Shown here: piece after piece, positions 5,645 to 7,708 of the stretch | Layout of the letters: every line of letters starts with the position of its first letter | How positions within the stretch are numbered: position 1 is the stretch's first letter | Origin: CANKHJ01 sp035556495 | GTDB lineage: Bacteria; Pseudomonadota; Alphaproteobacteria; Rhizobiales; Xanthobacteraceae | NCBI GenBank assembly: GCA_035556495.1 | Contig: DATMEW010000168.1 | Span: 1 to 7,708, forward strand | Reading direction: 5' to 3' | Length of the DNA: 7,708 bases | The notes under the pieces: model-generated | Database searches by the model: none | What the model was told of the DNA's origin: nothing | What the model saw: the letters and a program-made list of their open reading frames with translations, nothing else | Program-made: the position numbers and the translations under genes

Positions 5645-7479
5645 GCGGCCTCGGCCTCCTCGGGGTGAACCGTGCCATTGCCGAACCGCTGCTCGGACCT
5701 CTGCTTGGCCGGTTGCAGGACCCGATCCAGATTGAAGGCGCTGTTGATCAGCCCGACATGCGAGAAGGCCTGAGGGAAATTGCCCACCAGCCGCCCCTCG
5801 ATCCAGTCATATTCCTCGCTCAGCAGGCCGACATCGTTGCACAGGCCAAGGAGGCGCTCGAACAGCCGTTCGGCATCGTCCCGCCGCCCGAGCAGCACAT
5901 AGGCGTCCACCAGCCAGAAGCTACAGGCGAGGAATGCACCCTCCTCCGGCGGCAGACCGTCCGGCGCGCGCTGGGAATCGTAGCGCAGCAGAAAGCCGTC
6001 CACCATCAGCCGGGTCTCGATCTGCTCCACGGTGGCCCGGATGCGCGGGTCCTCCGGTGGCAAAAAGCCGATCACAGGCAGCAGGAGAAGGCTCGCGTCC
6101 AGCTCCTTCGAACCGTAGGACTGGACGAATCCGCCGGTCTGCGGGTCGATGCCGTTGCGGCACACATCGCGATGAATCTCCTCGCGCAGCGCCTTCCAGC
6201 GCGCGACCGGGCCTTCGAGGCCGAATTGCTCCGCGCTCTTGATGGCGCGATCGAACGCCGCCCAGGCCATGGCTTTCGAATAAACGAAATGACGCGGCTC
6301 GCTGCGCACCTCCCAGATGCCTTCGTCGGGCCGGCGCCATGCTGTTTCGAGATGGGCCAGAATTTCTTTCTGGATCTCCCAGCCGGAATCCTTCGGGGCG
6401 ACGCCGCCGCGCCGGGCATGATGGAACGCGTCCATCACCTCGCCATAGACATCCAGTTGCAATTGGCCATAGGCGGCGTTGCCGATGCGAACGGGCCCGG
6501 AGTTCTCATAGCCCGGGAGCCAGTCCACTTCCCACTCGGTCAGCCGGCGTTCCCCGCCGATCCCGTACATGATCTGAAGTTGCGACGGGCTGCCGGCCAC
6601 CGCACGGGAGAGCCAGTCCCGCCACGCATGGGCTTCCTCGAAATAGCCGGCGTCCATCAGCGCCAGAAGCGTCAGCGTCGCGTCGCGCAGCCAGCAATAA
6701 CGATAGTCCCAGTTGCGCACGCCGCCGATTTTTTCCGGCAGCGAGGTTGTCGGCGCCGCGACGATGCCGCCGGTCGGGTGATAGCTCAGCGCCTTGAGCG
6801 TGATGAGCGAGCGCAGGATCCGGTCATGCCACTTGCCCAGCGGGCGGCAGCGCGCCGCCCATTCGGTCCAGAACTGTTCCGTGGATTCCAGCGCCCGGTC
6901 CGCGTTGACGGCCTGGGGCAGCGGCTCATGGGACGGCGCATAGGTGAGGACGAACGGAATCGTCTCCCCTTCGCGGACGGTGAAGTTCGCCACTGTGGTG
7001 AGATTTTCGCCATGGGTGACGATCGGGCTGCGCAAGGTCACCATGTCCGGCCCGGCAATGATGCGAAGCGTGCCGTCGTCGAGCCGCGTCACCCATGGCA
7101 CGATCGCCCCGTAACCGAAGCGCATGATCATTTCGAAGCACATCGACACCTGGCCGCGGCGGCCGACGACCATGCGCACGATGTCGCTATTCGGCCCGCG
7201 CTTCGGCATGAAGTCGATCAGCGTGGCAACGCCGGTTTCCGTCTCGAATGTGGTTTCGAGAATGAGGGTGTTTTTGCGATATTCCCGGCGGGTTTCAAGA
7301 ATTTCGCCCTTGGGCGCGATGCGCCAGCGCCCGTTTTTCTCGTCGCCCAGAAGCGCGGCGAAACAGGCATCGGAATCGAACCGCGGCCAGCACAGCCAGT
7401 CCAGCGAACCATCCCGGCCAATAAGCGCCGCAGTTTCGCAATCGCCGATCAGCGCATAATCTTCGATCCGGGAAGCCAT
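5635..7479 (-). CDS. Glycoside hydrolase family 15 protein (glucoamylase/trehalase type)
   Basis: This is a cytosolic alpha-glucosidase of the GH15 (alpha/alpha)6-barrel family, which releases glucose by an inverting mechanism. It has 614 residues from the ATG at 7479, typical of bacterial GH15 proteins, and no signal peptide. The N-terminal beta-sandwich begins MASRIEDYALIGDCETAALI and carries DGSLDWLCWPRFDS. The barrel has GGVRNWDYRYCWLRDATLTL (252-271), LTEWEVDWLPGYENSGPVR (313-331) and RRPDEGIWEVR (382-392), where Glu386 is the likely general acid. LLSEEYD (552-558) holds the likely base, Glu555 or Glu556. Some GH15 members, such as mycobacterial ones, are trehalases. The convergent otsB neighbour makes trehalose, or a related glucoside, the favoured substrate here, but a maltodextrin substrate is not excluded. 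A TTG one codon earlier is also possible. No strong ribosome site is visible. Confidence 0.93.
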   Translation of the reverse strand: MASRIEDYALIGDCETAALIGRDGSLDWLCWPRFDSDACFAALLGDEKNGRWRIAPKGEILETRREYRKNTLILETTFETETGVATLIDFMPKRGPNSDIVRMVVGRRGQVSMCFEMIMRFGYGAIVPWVTRLDDGTLRIIAGPDMVTLRSPIVTHGENLTTVANFTVREGETIPFVLTYAPSHEPLPQAVNADRALESTEQFWTEWAARCRPLGKWHDRILRSLITLKALSYHPTGGIVAAPTTSLPEKIGGVRNWDYRYCWLRDATLTLLALMDAGYFEEAHAWRDWLSRAVAGSPSQLQIMYGIGGERRLTEWEVDWLPGYENSGPVRIGNAAYGQLQLDVYGEVMDAFHHARRGGVAPKDSGWEIQKEILAHLETAWRRPDEGIWEVRSEPRHFVYSKAMAWAAFDRAIKSAEQFGLEGPVARWKALREEIHRDVCRNGIDPQTGGFVQSYGSKELDASLLLLPVIGFLPPEDPRIRATVEQIETRLMVDGFLLRYDSQRAPDGLPPEEGAFLACSFWLVDAYVLLGRRDDAERLFERLLGLCNDVGLLSEEYDWIEGRLVGNFPQAFSHVGLINSAFNLDRVLQPAKQRSEQRFGNGTVHPEEAEAAQP

Positions 7480-7708
7480 CAATCAGTATCAAAAAATCTG
7501 CGGGGAAATTTCAGGAACCTCACCGACGATAAGGCCCTTCGGCATGAAATGAAATCCACGGCAGGATATCAAGGGTCCGAAGCAGAAAGAATGCGAGCAC
7601 TCTCCCCGCTTCGGGAGATCGCGCGTCCGCGTCCATCACGTCAAACAGCGCCCGACGAAGGTCGCGACCTGAACCCGGGCCAGCGGACTGTAAGCCTCGT
7701 CACACCCC
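7480..7708. other. Region upstream of the GH15 gene, no supported gene
   Basis: These 229 bases should hold the GH15 promoter, but no clear -35/-10 pair or ribosome site stands out. A short plus-strand frame from ATG 7549 stays open to the window edge, and a minus-strand frame ends at TGA 7520-7522. Neither has the GC-rich third positions of the neighbouring genes, and neither resembles a known family. Confidence 0.5.

Noticed and set aside
7520..7636. Minus-strand frame from ATG 7636 (38 codons) considered as the end of an upstream gene
   Set aside because: It has mixed third-position usage and no recognisable motif; the same phase has a stop at 7700-7702, so a long gene cannot enter from the right in this frame.
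7549..7708. Open plus-strand frame running off the right edge
   Set aside because: It has no ribosome site, its third positions are not GC-rich like the neighbours, and the translation resembles no family.

Overview
The window is GC-rich DNA with strong GC bias at third codon positions, and it reads like an alphaproteobacterial chromosome, probably Hyphomicrobiales or a relative. The support for this is the form of the tRNA-Gln gene, a palindromic intergenic repeat of the kind common in that order, a Tat-exported Bug-type receptor, and a GH15/otsB trehalose pair. No species can be named from the sequence alone.

Left part (1-1563): this is the end of an integrated element. A large serine recombinase, cut by the window edge and disrupted by a frameshift near 1000-1058, reads rightwards into a tRNA-Gln(CUG) gene on the opposite strand. 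In the shifted frame its last ~20 codons are the antisense of the tRNA, so the tRNA is the likely attachment site. The rest of the element should lie left of the window.

Intergenic part (1564-1977): no gene was found here. It holds a probable tRNA promoter, a palindromic repeat, a hairpin, and a strong leftward rho-independent terminator.

Middle part (1978-4654, all on the minus strand): three genes run leftwards in the order UbiX-type flavin prenyltransferase, isocitrate lyase/PEP mutase superfamily enzyme, and TctC/Bug-type periplasmic solute receptor. The first two are 28 bp apart. The third follows after 102 bp, which contain a possible internal promoter and inverted repeats. A divergent gene on one side and a terminator on the other bound the group, so it looks like a complete three-gene unit for uptake and breakdown of some organic acid. 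It has no UbiD decarboxylase and no TctA/TctB membrane subunits. The lyase-like enzyme has Ser where the lyases carry their catalytic Cys.

Right part (4874-7479): trehalose-6-phosphate phosphatase (otsB, plus strand) and a GH15 glucoamylase/trehalase-type hydrolase (minus strand) converge, and their 3' ends overlap by 10 bp. Together they suggest trehalose synthesis and turnover. No otsA is present in the window. The final ~230 bp hold no gene I can support.

No CRISPR array, rRNA, insertion sequence with terminal repeats, or defence system was found. The main points of interest are the bounded ubiX-lyase-receptor cluster and the recombinase/tRNA junction.
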